A stretch of 5,613 nucleotides of DNA from JBIIUJ01 sp044340025 (GTDB taxonomy: Bacteria; Pseudomonadota; Alphaproteobacteria; Caulobacterales; Aquidulcibacteraceae), in the NCBI GenBank assembly GCA_044340025.1, contig JBIIUJ010000154.1:1-5613 (forward strand), written 5' to 3'. This document shows, piece by piece, positions 4,729 through 5,613 of the stretch. Every line of letters starts with the position of its first letter. The stretch's first letter is position 1. Made by a program: the position numbers and the translations under genes. The notes under the pieces are model-generated. The model had not been told where the DNA came from. It saw only the letters and a list, made by a program, of their open reading frames with translations, and made no database searches.

Positions 4729-5613
4729 GGCGCCGATGTAGGTCAAACGCCTTGGACAAACCATAGGAGCGGAGACCCAAACCCCGGACGGACCAGGTGC
4801 CGCCGTTCGAGACATCTTCGCCGCCCATTCTGCGCTTGAACCTATACACATCCGGATTTCGAATCGGATCGATCCCTCCGAGATCATAGAAGTGGCAACC
4901 GCTCTCTACAGCCGTTTCGATGGCGGCCCATTGAGCCAAATAAGCGGCGCGGCTGGCGCGCCCTTCCTCGTTGGTCGCGCCGAGGAGATATACCGCAGTA
5001 TCCCCCCCGTAGCCGCCGATATGAGCCGACACCAACCGGTCAGCGCAGCGGATTAGGTGGATGAAGAACCGCTCAGGCTCCTCGCAACGCTCCGCGACCG
5101 CTGCGAAGAAGGCGCTGTCTTGGGGAACCACAAAGGCTTTTTTGGTGGAGAGATCGCTCAAGAGCGGCGCCATGAGCAACAGGTCCGCCTCACGGTTCGA
5201 GCGTTCCACGACCAGCCCTTCACGTTGGGCACGGGCCAGTTCGCGCCGCCACTTCGGATCCAGTCCCGCGCGTACTGCCTCTAGGCCGCCGGCGAGATCG
5301 ATGCGGATCGTGCGAAACGCGTCGGAATCGCGCCGCGACGCCACGGCACCTGGAAACCATCGAGCTTCAATGGGCGCAGGTTGCGATAACAGCGGGTCGA
5401 TCTTGAATTCGCAAGGGCCCTCTGAAGCGAGGCTTGCCCAGATCGCTTTCAAAGAGATCTCATAGTCACGGGTCGCATCCTTTTCCTGCCCGAGAAGAAT
5501 CGGCCCATGGCTAAGTAGATGAAGAGAGCCGAGACCAACAATCGACTTTGTCCGGATATTTGCAACCGCGATCGGCTGCCCGTCCTCCTCGACAACGCAG
5601 AAGCGCGAGGCGG
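4712..5613 (-). CDS. FemAB-like aminoacyl/acyl transferase, partial (N-terminus beyond the window)
   Basis: On the - strand, reading from the right edge, 299 residues are visible before the TAA at 4714-4712. The frame has no stop from 5611 down to 4715, and the stretch from 5611 to 5453 encodes plausible protein (for example RFCVVEEDGQPIAVANIRTK and LLSHGPILLG). The TTG at 5452 is therefore an internal leucine codon and the true start lies outside. Family features are KWRRELARAQREGL (Trp at visible residue 121), the pair of GNAT-like strands AHIGGYGG and AVYLLGATNEEGR, AYLAQWAAIETAVESG, and FYDLGGIDP with YDLGG at 242-246 and RFKRRMGG just after. These fit FemAB/FemX proteins, which transfer amino acids from aminoacyl-tRNA to amines in Gram-positive wall synthesis. 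Gram-negative homologues are common in exopolysaccharide and PEP-CTERM loci, where their substrate is not established. Transcribed toward the GNAT gene, with a 17-base tail overlap. Confidence 0.88.
   Translation of the reverse strand, partial: ASRFCVVEEDGQPIAVANIRTKSIVGLGSLHLLSHGPILLGQEKDATRDYEISLKAIWASLASEGPCEFKIDPLLSQPAPIEARWFPGAVASRRDSDAFRTIRIDLAGGLEAVRAGLDPKWRRELARAQREGLVVERSNREADLLLMAPLLSDLSTKKAFVVPQDSAFFAAVAERCEEPERFFIHLIRCADRLVSAHIGGYGGDTAVYLLGATNEEGRASRAAYLAQWAAIETAVESGCHFYDLGGIDPIRNPDVYRFKRRMGGEDVSNGGTWSVRGLGLRSYGLSKAFDLHRRLKKHR

Noticed and set aside
5057..5465. Open frames on the + strand opposite the FemAB-like gene
   Set aside because: Their translations lack motifs and are rich in Ser and Arg, while the - strand frame has clear family signatures over the same bases.

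Overview
This window looks like chromosomal DNA of a GC-rich alphaproteobacterium. A sphingomonad-type organism is my best guess. The reasons are GC-rich codon use, compact operons with overlapping genes, and a short GC-rich extragenic hairpin of a kind I associate with that group. The assignment is inference; no rRNA or marker gene is present.

Left part (1-2306): a two-gene catabolic operon. An NAD(P)-dependent aldehyde dehydrogenase (109-1536) is joined by an ATGA stop/start overlap to a crotonase-fold enoyl-CoA hydratase/isomerase family protein (1533-2306). The pair suggests processing of an aldehyde and an acyl-CoA, for example in side-chain or aromatic degradation, but the substrate cannot be read from the sequence.

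Middle (2307-4091): a 112-base gap holds a strong sigma-54 (RpoN) promoter match, TGGCATG-N4-TTGCT at 2373-2388. Its predicted transcript start, Shine-Dalgarno sequence and TTG start codon fall at sensible spacings. It would drive a family 2 glycosyltransferase (2419-3381) and a short CE4-type polysaccharide deacetylase (3369-4052) that overlap by 13 bases. A weak stem plus seven T's (4069-4091) may end this unit.

Right part (4092-5613): a GNAT-fold acyltransferase (4123-4728, + strand) converges on and overlaps by 17 bases a FemAB-like aminoacyl/acyl transferase on the - strand. The FemAB-like reading frame stays open to the window edge, so that gene is partial.

Together the right-hand four genes look like the edge of an extracellular polysaccharide locus. 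One enzyme adds a sugar, one can remove an acetyl group, and two acyl- or aminoacyl-transferase-like enzymes could modify a freed amine. Sigma-54 control, a deacetylase and a FemAB homologue together recall exosortase/PEP-CTERM-linked exopolysaccharide loci with PrsK/PrsR regulation. No exosortase or regulator is inside the window, so this link is a hypothesis. No tRNA, rRNA, CRISPR array or insertion sequence was seen.
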